Numbered from the stretch's first letter, positions 33,462 through 45,602 are shown. The stretch is 64,000 nucleotides of DNA from Persicaria tinctoria (GCA_037127255.1 JBANSL010000014.1:67997646-68061645), one strand, 5' to 3'. Translations and numbers: made by a program. Notes: a model not told the origin generated them from the letters alone.

Positions 33462-33596
33462 GGATTGAGCGTTGTGCCAGGAAAGGCCACGGTAGACGTT
33501 GACGGAGAAGGTGGCGGCGAGATAAACGGTGGTAACGCCGAGGGCGGCGGTGAAGCCTTTGAAGGCCAAATCTCCGACCTTACTCGCTACTCCCAT
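33462..33596 (-). CDS. Possible first exon of a small membrane protein
   Basis: A clean 45-codon exon starting MGVASKVGDLAFKGFTAALG and ending HNAQS, followed on the minus strand by a plausible GT donor (CAATCC|GTACGC). Residues ~15-34 are hydrophobic and could span a membrane. Without splicing the frame runs on to 33381. GC content and codon use are more gene-like than the surroundings. I do not recognise the family and did not find a convincing second exon; reading in 33160-33260 is possible. It lies between receptor-kinase pseudogenes, so a captured exon is another explanation. Confidence 0.4.
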
Positions 33597-33729
33597 CTCT
33601 TTCGAATCCTGATTCCTTTTGGTGGTCTCTCCTCTCTTCAGTCTTCACTCTGAGCTCTCCTGTTTTAACCATTGTTATACCTATTCACGCGTACAGGGAG
33701 CAAAAAATCAGCTACAGATCTGGGCAAGG

Positions 33730-34000
33730 AAAGGTTGTTGCTCAGTTTCAACTCAAGTATGTAAGCTCGGCGACTGGCGAGGCTTGCAATGGCGGATGGT
33801 ATAGGCCCATTCAGCCTGTTGCTGCTCAGGTCTAAACTTTTTGAGGTTGGGGAATGCAGAGAAGTTGAATTGGTCAAGCATGGCATTTAGACCCAAGTCG
33901 GAGACGTTGATCTCGGAGATGGCACCAGATGAGCTTCATCGGATGCCACTCCACTCGCAGACAGCAGCAAGGTTGGAGTCTTTCCATGAAGAGAGGTCAA
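33730..34000 (-). pseudogene. LRR kinase N-terminal fragment
   Basis: Equivalent to the first LRRs and cap of 35342-38899 (e.g. 'gaatgcagagaagttgaatt', 'ggatgccactccactcgcag'), but with small insertions such as 'gactggcgagg', a lost cysteine codon near 33935 and no downstream LRRs. It ends at 33999 against the solo LTR. Confidence 0.7.
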
Positions 34001-34003
34001 TTT

Positions 34004-34195
34004 TGATGATCTGATAGAGTTTAGATTGAGAGAGAAAGAGATGCGGAAGCAAGAGAGAAAAAATCATTCAACACTTCATTGCTGTAACTGAATTGGATTG
34101 TCTGTTAGCTCCAGAGGAGTTATTTATAGGAGAAGATACAACTTCTTCTTATTTACACAAAATGGCCCATACTTCCTATGTTACAAATTTGAACG
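34004..34195 (-). mobile_element. Solo LTR, 192 bp, TSD AATTT
   Basis: On the minus strand it starts TGTAACATAGG and ends ATCATCA. AATTT is at 33999-34003 and 34196-34200. A TATA-like CCTATAAATAA and a Ser/Arg-rich leader-like region are inside, as in short copia LTRs. No internal region is left, so it arose by LTR-LTR recombination. Its family is not otherwise present in the window. Confidence 0.8.
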
Positions 34196-35341
34196 AATTG
34201 CCAATGGAGTCCTGCATAAGGTAAATCTATCTTATCAATAATACTTGGGCAAAATGATCAATTTGAACGAATTCTAGAAAACCAATTTGTAGAATTGGGC
34301 ATATAGGTATTGAATTACAATTACCTACCATTACTGATAGGAAAATATATATGCTGCAACTTGTTGCTGATAAATCCATCTGTTACTGATAGATATATGA
34401 TTCTAATTCATATTTGGCAGATCTTTGATTAAATCTGTTTCCTCACGCTCTCAGACATCATTTACTCCATCGAAAACTCTATCACTTTGATCCTCAAATT
34501 ATGTTTAAGAGAAAAAGAAGTTATGTCCAAGAATCCTATTTGTTCCTCAAATTGATTTTAGGATTACAGCATTAACAAATTACTGTAGTAATACACCCCC
34601 TACTGTCAAGGAATTTGTTAATACTGTAATCCTAAAAATCCACTTGTGTTTCTATTGCGTTTCTAATCCATTTGATATGTGCATTGACGATGAGGTTTGG
34701 AGTTTGACATTCCAAAATCACAGAATTTACAGTGTGACTTTGGAGAATGAATGACCTGCTGGCTGCTGCATTGTGAAAGAAATCCAGCAGGACATAGCCA
34801 GAGTTAGAAACATAGTAGTTTGAGCCAACTCTGCCTACAGAGACACCAAACAGCTATAAATATGCACAGATTCAACTAAAAGACTTGGATACGGAAGGAT
34901 CCAGGAGCTGAGTCTAGTTGGATACCATCGAAAACTAACCACCAGATGCGTCACTAACCACCAAATTCAACAAAGAATTCAAACTATTGATGCTTGTTGC
35001 GGATCTGTCCCCTGCTGCCACTCGTTCAAATTTGTGCTGTCCGCCATGACTACTACGTCTAGGGTTTGAACAAATCGAGAATGAAGCAATTGATCGGTTT
35101 GCTCAACCTGCAGCTCGATTTCAATGTGGAATTGAGCCAGGATCATCAGAGAATCTTCAATTGAAAGGCAAACCTTGAATTCCATTGTTTCCAAAATGAT
35201 CACTTACAAGATTGGATCAATAAGGAGAAGAAAGATACTTGGACACAAGGAGAGAGGGAGAGAAGGAGTTTCTGTTAGTAGATAGACTCTCATTAAGGAA
35301 AAACAAGAACAGCAAGGAAGGCTTTGAATAAATAACAGCAG
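34196..35341. pseudogene. Decayed kinase fragments and duplicated flank
   Basis: ~34540-34970 shares long stretches with 46320-46860 ('acaaattactgtaatatac'-type, 'cagcaggacatagccagagttagaaa'-type) and 3230-3540, all derived from one decayed kinase-flank unit. ~34975-35200 matches 46840-46935 and 47215-47300. No open frame with a domain; the 74-codon minus frame at 34979-35203 is unsupported. Confidence 0.55.
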
Positions 35342-38300
35342 CTACGCGGTCTTGAAAAGCTCGGCCAAGGAAGCTTTTGAATGGAATGAAAAAGCATTTT
35401 CCACCTGACGCATCGTGGGTCTGAGCTCGGGTTTAGGACCTGTGCAGAGCAAAGACACTTTCATTGCCAGCATTAATCCATTAGATAGATTCCTCCCTGG
35501 TGGGGAGAGTCGATCATCCAACACACCACTCATAAGCAGCTCCTGGTGATTGTTCATTGGTGATGATGCTGGTTGAAGTGATTCTAGAAGATCTCTTGGG
35601 TGTTTTCCCATCACAATTTCCAGTGCCACAACTCCGAAGCTATAAACATCGCTTTTTGGAGTCACTCTCACAGTCTGACCCAGCTCTGCCAACAATAATC
35701 AAAATCAATATGTACCAATGAGAGTAAAAGATATGGAAATGGATGCAGTATGAGCTTTGTTACCTGGAGCCATGTAACCGAATGATCCAATAGCTGAGCT
35801 CCAGTTGGATGTATCCGGGTTTATCAACCTCGCAGTGCCAAAGTCGGAAAGCTTTGGCTCAAATTCATCATCCAGCAAGACATTGTTGATGGATATGTCG
35901 CGGTGAACTACAGGTGGGAAGCAATCATGATGCAAGTACGCGAGAGCATGTGCCAATCCGTGCACTATCTTCAGTCGGCTTTCCCAACTTAGCTCCTTCG
36001 CTCCATCTTCACTGTGTAAAATATTCCCCAGACTACCTCTCTCGACGTAATCATACATGAGGTACATCCTTCTCCTCCAGTAACAAAACCCGTGTAGCTT
36101 AACGACATTCCGGTGCCTGATTTTTGTTAATGTCCGAACCTCATTTTGGAAGCTCCATTGCTTTACGGGCTCACTAAACTCTGAAGTATCTATCACCTTT
36201 TTGACAGCAAACACCTGGCCCGTCGCAAGAGCAGCTTTGTACACGCTTCCAAATCCACCTTCACCTATGCAGTATGTCTCATTGAAGTCTTCTGTGGCCT
36301 CCACAATCTCATTGAATTTGAATTTTGCTTCACCAACCCACACCTCTGACATATTGCCCTCCTCAGTAGTTGTTTTCTTCTTTGAATTCCTTCGGCGAGC
36401 TGAAATCACAGTCATGGATGTCGCGAGGAAAATTATGCAAGCAACTGGAACTGTGACTGCTGTGATGATTATGGTTTTCTTGGAACTTGATTTAGTTTTA
36501 CAAGAAGGTAATCCTTTGATAGAATTGCCACAGAGACCAGGGTTCCCGGCATAGATCCCATCCTGAAAATTTCCACCCGGGACTTTACCTGTAAGATCAT
36601 TGTAAGACAGATCAATGACTTGCAGGCTAGCCATACTTGACACCTCAGATGGGATAGTGCCAGAGAGATGGTTATGAGACATGTTCAAATCCACCAGTGC
36701 AGTAAGATTCTGAAGGTCCTCTGGGATTGAACCTGATAGCAAGTTGCTGCTAATATCCAGAGAGATCAATTGATACAGGTAACTGATTTCAGGTGGTACC
36801 TCACCTGCCAGATCATTGTGACTGAGATTTAGCTCAAGTAGTTGACTGCAGAGGACAATGTGTGGTGGAATGTATCCCTCCAAGTTATTATCCGACAAGT
36901 CAAGATGCTGAAGTTTTCCCAAGTAACCTATGCCTCCTGGGATTTGGCCAGCCAAATAGTTTCTGCTCAAGTTGACGGCGACTAGAGAATGCAAGAGTCC
37001 TAGCTCATCTGGGATCTGCCCTGATAACTGATTCGAATCAAGGGATAGGTTGACCAACTTTCCCAGTTGTCCAAGCTCTGCAGGTATTTGGCCTGAAATG
37101 CTATTTCCATCCAACTGTAGAGTCGTGAGACTAGTACAACTTCCCCACAGGGGAGAAATTTTACCACTAAAGTAGTTTCTGGTTGCTTTGAAAAAATAAA
37201 GATTTTGATGAACTCCAAATGCCTCGGAAAAGTTACCCGTAAACTGGTTACTGTCTAACCGGACTCTCAATAGTTGTGAACAGTTCTTCAAACAATCTGG
37301 AACGGGCCCAATGAAGTTGTTCCCGTTGACAGTAAACTCTTCCAGTGCAAAATAGCTGCAAAGATGAGGTGGTAGTTGTCCCGAAAAGTTGTTATTTGAG
37401 AAGCTAACGTTAATGAGCGGACTATTCTTTCCGAGATCTTGTGGGATGATGCCAGAGAAGTTGTTATTCATCAAAGATAATGTTTGTAAATTAGAAAGGC
37501 TGGACAGGTTGCTGGGGAGCTCTCCTTGGAACTGATTGAAGTCAAGACCAAGTGCTTCCAATCGTTTGAGATTTCCAACTTCTGGCGGCAGCACTCCAAT
37601 AAGATGATTGTTGAAAAGTTGGAGGACAGAAAGGTTTGTGAGGTTCCATATGCTCGAAGGAACCAAACCTCTGAGATTATTAACTGATAGATCTAACTGC
37701 TGCAATTCCTGCAGATTCCCAATCTCTGTTGGGATTGATCCAATGAAGCTGTTGTTGTAAAGAAAAAGAACCGCAAGTTTTGTCAAGAGGCCTATTTCAC
37801 TAGGGATGGTTCCATGGAACTGATTGTTCTGAAGTTCCAAAGTCCAAAGTTGAGTCCAATTAGCCCAGAAATCAGGTGAGATCTCCCCTGAGAGAGCATT
37901 GCCGGATAAGCCTAATTCGGATATCTTCCTAAGGTTGGTCAACGACTCCGGCAGTCCCCCAGTTAATGAATTTTGAGCTAGAGCAAGGTAAGTAAGGTTG
38001 GTGCACAGGCCAAGCTCTGGGGGAATGGTAGAGTTGAACATGTTTGAATGAAGATCAAGAAGTTGCAGATTCTTGAGATGGCCTATTGAAGAGGAAATGG
38101 ATCCTTCAAACAAATTTGAGTACAGCTTGAGGACCTCTAGACTGGAAAGATTGGTATAGAAAGCAAGTGGTATTGTTCCATAAAATGAGTTAAGTGACAA
38201 GTCAAGATGAAGCAGTCTGTTGGAAGCAAGTATGAAAGGTGGAAACTCTGAGCTTAAACTATTCAGAGCGAGACTGAGATAGGTTAGAAATGGCATGGGA

Positions 38301-38899
38301 ACAAACTTGGACCAATCCACTCTTACTAAATACTTATTTTTGGTTTTACGAGGAGATGCTAGGAAGTTACCTCCAACATCCAAGAGCCTTAAATTCGGCA
38401 AATGGCTAATCTGGTAAGGAATAATACCCGCAAGGTAGTAATTGTTGTACAAGTCCAAGTACTCAAGTTGGGTTAACTGACCAATCTCTGATGGAATGCT
38501 GCCGGCGAGAAGGTTGTTGCTCAGGTTCAAGTAGGTAAGCTCGGCAAGGCTTGCAATGGTGGATGGTATAGGCCCATTCAGACTGTTGCTGCTGACGTTT
38601 AAGCTTTTGAGGTTGGGAAATGTAGAGAAGTTGAATTGGTCAAGTGTTGCACTTAGACCCATGTCAGAGACATTGATCTCAGAGATGGTACCCGATGAGC
38701 TGCATCGGATGCCACTCCACTCGCAGACAGCAGCAAGGTTGGAGTCTGTCCATGAAGAGAGGTCAGCCGAATAATAAGAAAAGCTCTTTTTCCATTGGAT
38801 GAGTGCCTTTGCAGCTGTTGTAGATGAAGATGTGCTTTCTACAGACAGCAAAAGGCAGATGAGAAGATGGGGAAGAAAAGGATGAGGAGTTGATGCCAT
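35342..38899 (-). CDS. LRR receptor-like kinase (MIK2-like), intact, one intron
   Basis: Plasma-membrane receptor kinase of 1159 aa after splicing 35686-35763. It starts [20 protein letters not shown] (signal peptide); one cap (AAVCEWSGIRC); about 28 LRRs; a juxtamembrane cap (NPGLCGNSIKGLPSCK); TM ~808-832; and an RD kinase with GEGGFGSVYK ~879, AVKKV, HRD ~999 and DFG ~1019. The intron holds an in-frame stop, so unlike its relatives the unspliced form truncates at the activation loop. Its G-loop and many kinase residues differ from the two other intact genes, while its N-terminus is almost the same as the gene at the left edge. Role in peptide or damage perception is inferred from the family only. 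Confidence 0.93.
35686..35763 (-). other. 78-nt intron in the kinase domain
   Basis: Donor GTAAC after GGCTCCAG; acceptor GGCAG before AGCTGGGTC. Same position as the introns at 5341 and 28144, but unrelated in most of its sequence and with an in-frame stop. Confidence 0.9.
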
Positions 38900-39122
38900 G
38901 GACGGTTAGGCTAATCTGTTTGTGCTATGGGCATGAACTTGCTTGTTAATGGTGTTATCTTAAAATCCACTTGTCGCTTCGAGCTAGTTTGACTCAGCTG
39001 GTTTTTTCCAAAATTTCAAAAACAATATATAAATGAGTGGAAAAATATGTGCAAGCACACATCTCATGCATTTAAGGCATGATCAAGAGTTTCACCGTGG
39101 TTTGAAGTTTGTTAATACCGAA

Positions 39123-39254
39123 CGTTGCGGCTATATACACCCCAAATCATGCACTGCATGATTAAAAGAGGTTAATTTTTTTTTTTCAAATATTAATCAG
39201 ACACAAGGCTGTGCAATTTTAACCTTGTGATTTATGGTGTATCTAACAACACCC
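39123..39254. mobile_element. 132-bp MITE, 8-bp TSD ATACCGAA
   Basis: ATACCGAA flanks both sides (39115-39122, 39255-39262). The duplicated locus near 640-700 has a single related site and no insert. The ends form imperfect inverted repeats (..GGCTATATACACC / ..TGTTAGATACACC). An 8-bp target duplication suggests hAT-type mobilisation. The end GGTGTATCTAACAACACCC recurs as GGTGTCCCTAACAACACCC at 61350. Confidence 0.7.
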
Positions 39255-39689
39255 ATACCGAAAGTGACATAGCATGACATATAGATATTTAAATAAACAA
39301 TTTTGGATAAATGAGTATTAAAAAAACGTGCATAGATATTAAAAAAAAAAGGCCAATAGGTTCTTTTTTCTGTATAATCCCGACTCAATTAGTTAAATTC
39401 GACTTTTATTATTTTAAACCAGTTTTAATTATTATTATTTTCAAATTAAATTTCCCCAAATTGAATTTTGAAAATAATTTTTTCAATCATGTTCATTAAT
39501 TCTTCATACAATATAATATTTTTCTATCATAAAGAATTTTTCATCTTGTTTAAAACTAAAATTTTCAATTTTCAAACTACCTCATTATACTTTATTAAAA
39601 GATTATAAAAAAATAATTATATTGAAAAATGATTTTAAAATTTTAATAATAATTTAATTTGGTTATTATAAAAGTCAAGTAGAGAGAGG

Positions 39690-40010
39690 TTCTCCTTCGG
39701 TGATAAAGATGGGAGGGGCAACGACGAGATCGAAAGGGGTGGACTGTGGAGAAATCGAGGAAGTTGGAGACAACGAGTCGACGATGTCTACTCTAGGTCG
39801 AAGATTTCAGAGGAAGAAACTAATCTCTCTGTTGGAGGCTTGGGAGCCATAGGTTCATATGAGCGACATTTTAACATTTTCGTCACGAAAAACCAGTTTT
39901 GGGCGACCGAATATAATTTTGTCACTAAAAGGTCAGTTTGGGCGACAAAGGTAAATTTGTCACATTAATTTTATAATTTTGTCGCCCAAAACCACTTTTC
40001 TTTAATCTTA
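39690..40010. mobile_element. Remnant with repeated GTCGCCCAAAAC-type motifs (CACTA-like)
   Basis: Motifs such as gggcgacaaa, tttgtcgcccaaaac, tttcgtcacgaaaaacc and ttgtcactaaaagg recur in both orientations over ~130 bp, like CACTA subterminal repeats. The stretch is within the ~0.9 kb that the left duplication arm lacks. No terminus identified. Confidence 0.4.
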
Positions 40011-40447
40011 ATTAATGACATAAATTTTTTTAAATGAAAATGGAGTTTTAGTTTATAATACAATATTTTCTCATACATAGTTTTTCTTGATAAGTTTTAT
40101 ATATTTAATTTTAGATTCGTGTAATATATATACTTAAAGCTTAAAAAAATATTATTTTTAAAAAATAAATTGGAAAGATAATTACAAAAAAAAAAAGAGA
40201 GAGAGAAAGTTGGTTCAAATTAATTAAAGTTGAATTTATCTCATTGAACCGAATTTGGTATGAAAAAGGACCTATATGACCGATTCATATTTTTTTAATA
40301 TTTATTTGTTCAAAATTGTTTTTAAATACCCATTTGCCAAATTGAGCAAATTTAAAATACCAATTTGATATTTCAGCCATTTTCCACCAATCTTCTTTAA
40401 TCTTACTCATTTATTCATTTAATCGTCAATTTAATTTCAATACATCG

Positions 40448-40686
40448 TGTTAAGCCAACTCAAGAAGCTGTTAGAGGCAGTTAGGAGCTGTAACAGAAAG
40501 GGTTGATGTGCCCAGCTCCCTCGTGTTTCCCTTCCTCTATAAATACTCATCACTTGTAATCTCCCAAACTGTTTTACAAAGTAATAAAATTCTGTATTTT
40601 GAGAGTTCAGTTTTATTCCTCTTTCTGTTCTTCTGAGTGTTCTTGAGCGATTTCCACATTGTTTGAATGGATTGAATTGATCAATA
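40448..40686 (+). repeat. 5' LTR
   Basis: Starts TGTTAAGCC. Has a TATA box (TATAAATA, 40538-40545) and a poly-A signal AATAAA (40583-40588), so promoter and polyadenylation signals are in the expected order. Confidence 0.9.
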
Positions 40687-40834
40687 CGGTATCAGAGCAT
40701 CTGTTGATCAATCAATCGATTTTTCGTTTCTGTTTTGATTAAGCTTCCGCATTGATCTCTGTGTGTCGTTGTGGATCGTTGAGATCGAATTCGGTTGTGA
40801 ATTGAGTCATCTCTAAGCTCAATTGCAGTCGTCA

Positions 40835-41911
40835 ATGGCGGCCAATCACGAAGATCCAGTTTCTTCAACTGAACGATGCCGACGAGGAGAGATGATCACC
40901 TCCATGGATTTGCAGAATCCATTGTTCATCCATCCATCCGATAACTCAGGTCTGTCGCTCACTCCAATTCAATTGACGGGAGAGAACTTCCGAAGATGGA
41001 AGAAAGCGATAATGAAAGGCCTGTCGGTGAAGAATAAGCTAGGCTTTGTTGAAGGATCTGTTGTCGAAACACCTGAGAACTCTGCAATCTGGAACAGGTG
41101 TAACGACATGGTTTGTCCTTGGATCTTGAATTCAGTATCCAAGGACATCTATGCAACCTTGGATGAGTATGATACATCGAAGCAGATGTGGGATGACCTT
41201 CATGAAAGCTTCGGCCAGAAAAATGGTCCAATGCTGTTTCAAATCAAAAAGGAATTACAAGATTGTGATCAGAAAAGTCTGGGAATCACCGAGTATTTTA
41301 CAAAACTCAAAGGCGCCTGGCAGCAACTGTCTGGATTGAGTCCTCCAATTCGATGCACTTGTAATAAGTGTGAGTGCAATGTCAATGTGAGGATTGAAGC
41401 CGCTGAAAATGAAGAGAAACTCATGAAGTTTCTTATGGGATTGAGTGAGAAGTACAAAGCTGCAAGAAGACAGTTCTTACTTTGCTCACCCCTACATACT
41501 GTGAGCTATGTTCACTCTCTATTGATTCAAGATGAATCAAGTTCTAAGCAGCTAGAGGTGCCTGTCAAACCTCCTGATGCTATAGCTATGTTCAGTAAGA
41601 GAGATGCTGGTGAGCAAGGGAAGAAAAAGAAATGCATTCACTGTGAAGGAAATCATCCCTCTGAGAAATGTTGGGAGGTTATTGGTTACCCCAGCTGGCA
41701 CTCTAAGAGCAAATACAAGCCTCAAGTGCCTCAATCAACCAAGAACAGTGGTGAGAGCAAGAAAGGCAACACAAACTATAGAGTCAATGCAGTGACTGAG
41801 AAGGGAAGTGACTCAAATGTACTGCAAGGTCTCTCTGCAGACCAGCAAAGAATGATGATGTCCTTACTCAACAACAGGCTCAGCAGGAGAAGCAACATGA
41901 TGTGGTCATAG
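40835..41911 (+). pseudogene. Copia gag
   Basis: Starts at ATG 40835 (MAANHEDPVSS). It has the copia gag region (LTGENFRRWKKAIMKGLSV, QMWDDLHESFGQKNGPML) and a variant zinc knuckle CIHCEGNHPSEKCWEVIGYP, then loses frame close to 41890, before the protease. An upstream TTG is in frame but is not a likely start. Confidence 0.85.
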
Positions 41912-42889
41912 CAGGTACTCTCTTTTGTGGTGTAGTTTCTCCTCTTACAAACAGTTGGTTATTAGATAGTGGTGCAAACTATCATATGACTTGTGATTTG
42001 AACTGTCTAACCAATGTTGTCCCCATGATACCTCCCTCAAAGATACATTTTCCTGATGGTCACACTAGTGACATTACTCACTCTGGTAATGTGCACTTAA
42101 CACCCTCTTTAACCTTGAACAATGTGCTATACATTCCAGATTTTAAACTCAATCTTGTTTCATTAACCACTCTGGTACGCACCATGAACTTTCAGACCCA
42201 TTATGTGCCTCATACAGGACCCAGCAAGGAGGAAGAACATTGCAGCTGGTAGAGACATAGATGGATTGTACCACTTGGTGCCTGAACCAGAGATCTCATC
42301 CCTCATCCAAGAATCCCAAACCATTGAGAAATCACATGCTCAGTTCTGTGCTACATCACCCATATTACCTATGTTTTTGCCTAAATCATCTTGTAAGTCT
42401 GACTCTAATGCTCTTTGGCATCTCAGACTAAGCCATGCCCCTTTTGACAAACTTTTACATGTATCTTCAATTTCCCATGATATGAATAAATCTTCAGACA
42501 TTTCATGTTCAGTTTGTCCTCTGGCTAAGCAAACAAGAAATAGCTTCTACAAAAGTAACTCTCATGCTAAAGATATTTTTGAACTTGTGCATTGTGATCT
42601 ATGGGGCCCTTATGACACACCTACCTACAATGGCAAAAAATATTTTCTAACCATTGTAGATGACAACAGTAGGTGTGTATGGGCACATTTACTCTCTCAA
42701 AAATCTGAAAATCCTTCTGTTCTAAAGGATTTTCTACTCAAAATGGAAAACCAGTTTGAAACAAAAGTAAAGACCTTGAGAACAGATCAAGGTACTGAGT
42801 TTTTCAACAAGGATTTGACAGATTTTCTAACATCTAAGGGCATCATACATGAGAGCTCGTGCACTGCCACTACCTCAACAAAATGGTAG
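41902..42889 (+). pseudogene. Copia protease and integrase, frame-broken
   Basis: Protease motif WLLDSGANYHM near 41960. The reading frame shifts at ~42.23 kb. The integrase zinc region is WHLRLSH ... CSVCPLAKQ, and the first two catalytic acids lie in HCDLWGPY and RTDQGTEF. A frame loss at ~42870 falls just before the third (QQNGRVERKHRY), which lies in the next frame. Confidence 0.85.
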
Positions 42890-45267
42890 AGTAGAAAGAA
42901 AACATAGATATGTGTTAGAAACTGCTCGAGCTCTCAGATTTCACTCTTCTTTGCCCATTAGATTTTGGGGTGATTGCATCTTAACTGGAACTTACCTTAT
43001 AAACAGACTACCAACACCTTTGTTGAAAAACAAATCTCCTTATGAACTTCTTTTCAAACAAAAGCCAGATTACTCTTCTCTTAAAGTATTTGGCTGTCTA
43101 TTTTACATGTCTACTAGTTTTCAAAATCATAAGAAATTTGATACTAGAGCTGAAGCTTGTGTTTTCATTGGCTATCCTTTTGGTTTTAAAGGCTACAAGG
43201 TTTACAATCTACAAACTCAAAAATGTCACATTAGTAGAGATGTTACATTTGTAGAAGACTTATTTCCCTTTGCAGCCACAAACCCAAGCCATAGCCTGGA
43301 CACCAGCAACCAGACCACCAGCTCTACTCAGCCAGAGATTGTGGATGATTGGCCTTTCACACCAATTGGCATCCCATCTGACCTTGATCTACCCACTCTT
43401 GACCCCTCTTCCACCACAGAATCTCTGGCTGACTACTCTCCTTCACCTATACCACCCACCTTTGATGTTGTTACACCTTCAGAACCCTCTCCTCCACCTA
43501 TCAGAAAATCCACAAGAACCAACAAGACTATGTGTGTACAGTTCATCATGATCCACCATCTGCAATATCTGCCTCCTGCAGTAAGGTCACCTCTCCTTTC
43601 CCTATGCCCAAATTTGTCTCTTATTCTTCTTGTCCAGCTTCATATAACACTTTCATAGTCAATAGTGCACCTCTATCCGAACCTTCTTCTGTAAGGGAGG
43701 CTCTCCAACACAAAGAGTGGTGCCAAGCTATGATTACTGAACTGGAGGCTCTTGAGAGGACTGAAACCTGGAGTGTGGTGCCCAGACCTGCTCATCAGTC
43801 AATTGTGACTTGTAAATGGCTCTTCAAAGTAAAACTGAAAGCAGATGGCTCTCTTGATAGACACAAAGCAAGACTTGTGGCTCGTGGATTCAGTCAAGTG
43901 GAGGGCATTGACTACTCTGAGACATTTGCACCAGTAGCAAAAATGATCTCGGTAAGGACACTCCTGCTGTTGCAGCTGCACAGGAGTGGTTCATCTCTCA
44001 ATTGGATGTCACCAATGCATTCTTGCATAGTGATCTAGAAGAAGAAGTCTACATGGAATTGCCACCTGAGTATAGCTTTCTCAAATCCTTACAGCCTGCA
44101 GTTCAGGGGGAGAATGGGATACAGAACCAGCAAGCTAAGCAGGATTTGGTGTGCAAACTGCAAAAATCCTTGTATGGATTGAAGCAGGCTCCTAGGCAAT
44201 GGTTTGCCAAATTTTCTGAAGTGGTTGTCACAGCAGGATTTGTGCAATCAGAATATGATCATTCCCTATTTGTAAAAAGGATTGAGAAGAAGATCACAAC
44301 TCTATTAGTATATGTAGATGACATGATTATTGCTGGAAATGATGAAGATGAAATAGGAAAGCTCAAGGCTCATCTTCACAGGAACTTCCAAATGAAAGAG
44401 CTAGGTGATCTAAGGTACTTTTTGGGCATAGAAATAGATAGAAATGAGAAAGGTTTGTTCCTAAATCAAAGGAAGTATGCTCTAGAGTTGCTAGCAGAAA
44501 CTGGAATGACAGATGCAAAACCAGTGGCCACTCCCTTAGATCCTAGAGTAAAGCTCAGTCTAGATGGAACCAAGGAAGAAGTGGATCAAGTTGCATACAG
44601 AAGGATGGTAGGAAAGCTAATCTACCTCACCATCACTCGTCCAAATATATGCTATGCAGTACAGATGCTCAGTCAGTTCATGCACTCTCCAAAATTGGAG
44701 CATTGGCACGCTGCTAAACATGTGTTGAGATACCTGAAGAAGGCTCAAGGACAAGGACTGCTACTAGCTAAAGATTCTAAGCTACAGCTAAGGGCATTTT
44801 GTGACTCTGATTGGCAAAGTTGCCCCATGACTAGAAAGTCCCTAACTGGGTTCTGTATATTGCTTGGTAGCTCACTTATCTCATGGAGAACCAAGAAGCA
44901 ATCCTATGTAGCTATGTCCACAGCTGAGGCAGAGTATTGAGCAATGGCCATGACTTGCTGTGAGATAACTTGGCTGGTAAACTTGTTATCTGATTTGGGA
45001 GTAAAATTGGATCCTGTACAGCTACATTGTGACAATCAATCTGCTCTTCACATTGCTAGAAATCCAGTTTATCATGAGAGGACAAAGCATATTGAAGGAG
45101 ATTGTCATGTGGTAAGGAACAAAGCTCTCAACAAGGAAATTGTGTTGGGCTACATCTCCACCAAAGAGCAACCAGCTGATATATTCACTAAGACAGTAAA
45201 TCAAGACACATGTGAGAAAATGTTGTTCAAGTTGGGAGTTGTGAATGTCATCAAACTATCAACTTGA
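42849..45267 (+). pseudogene. Copia integrase C-term, RT and RNase H, frame-broken
   Basis: Integrase end (QQNGRVERKHRYVLETARAL) and chromodomain-less linker to 43658, RT from ~43700 (WCQAMITELEALERTETW) with frame changes at ~43.54 and ~43.99 kb, YGLKQAPRQWFAKF, the catalytic YVDDMIIA, RNase H (DSDWQSCPMTRKSLTGF), then a TGA at 44938-44940 inside AEAEY-AMA where CGA (Arg) is usual. The final part to 45267 contains QPADIFTK. Confidence 0.85.
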
Positions 45268-45274
45268 GGGGGAG

Positions 45275-45513
45275 TGTTAAGCCAGCTCAAGAAGCTGTTA
45301 AAGGCAGTTAGGAGCTGTAACAGAAAGGGTTGTTGTGCCCAGATCCCTCGTGTTTCCCTTCCTCTATAAATACTCATCACTTGTAATCTCCCAAACTGTT
45401 TTACAAAGTAATAAAATTCTGTATTTTGAGAGTTCAGTTTTATTCCTCTTTCTGTTCTTCTGAGTGTTCTTGAGCGATTTCCACATTGTTTGAATGGATT
45501 GAATTGATCAATA
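45275..45513 (+). repeat. 3' LTR
   Basis: Same 239-bp length as 40448-40686. The four differences lie in the first ~70 bp. Confidence 0.9.
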
Positions 45514-45602
45514 CATCGTTTTTAATTTCCAATTCAAAATCCAATCAGAAAAATAATAAACACCTGAAAACACTAAATCACATATTCTCCTAAAACACTA
45601 AA

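Larger units (their letters stand above)
40448..45513 (+). mobile_element. RE1-like Ty1/copia retrotransposon, 239-bp LTRs, TSD CATCG
   Basis: LTRs 40448-40686 and 45275-45513 with four mismatches by eye. CATCG at 40443-40447 and 45514-45518. The paralogous site near 1110-1140 is unfilled. PBS at 40687 (CGGTATCAGAGC, one mismatch) and PPT TTGAGGGGGAG at 45264-45274. Gag, protease, integrase, RT and RNase H are all recognisable in copia order, but the frame is broken at several places. Confidence 0.92.
38420..45560. repeat. Right arm of the segmental duplication, expanded by insertions
   Basis: Homologous to 1-1170 once the insertions at 39123-39254, ~39490-40370 and 40448-45513 are removed. 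Confidence 0.7.
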
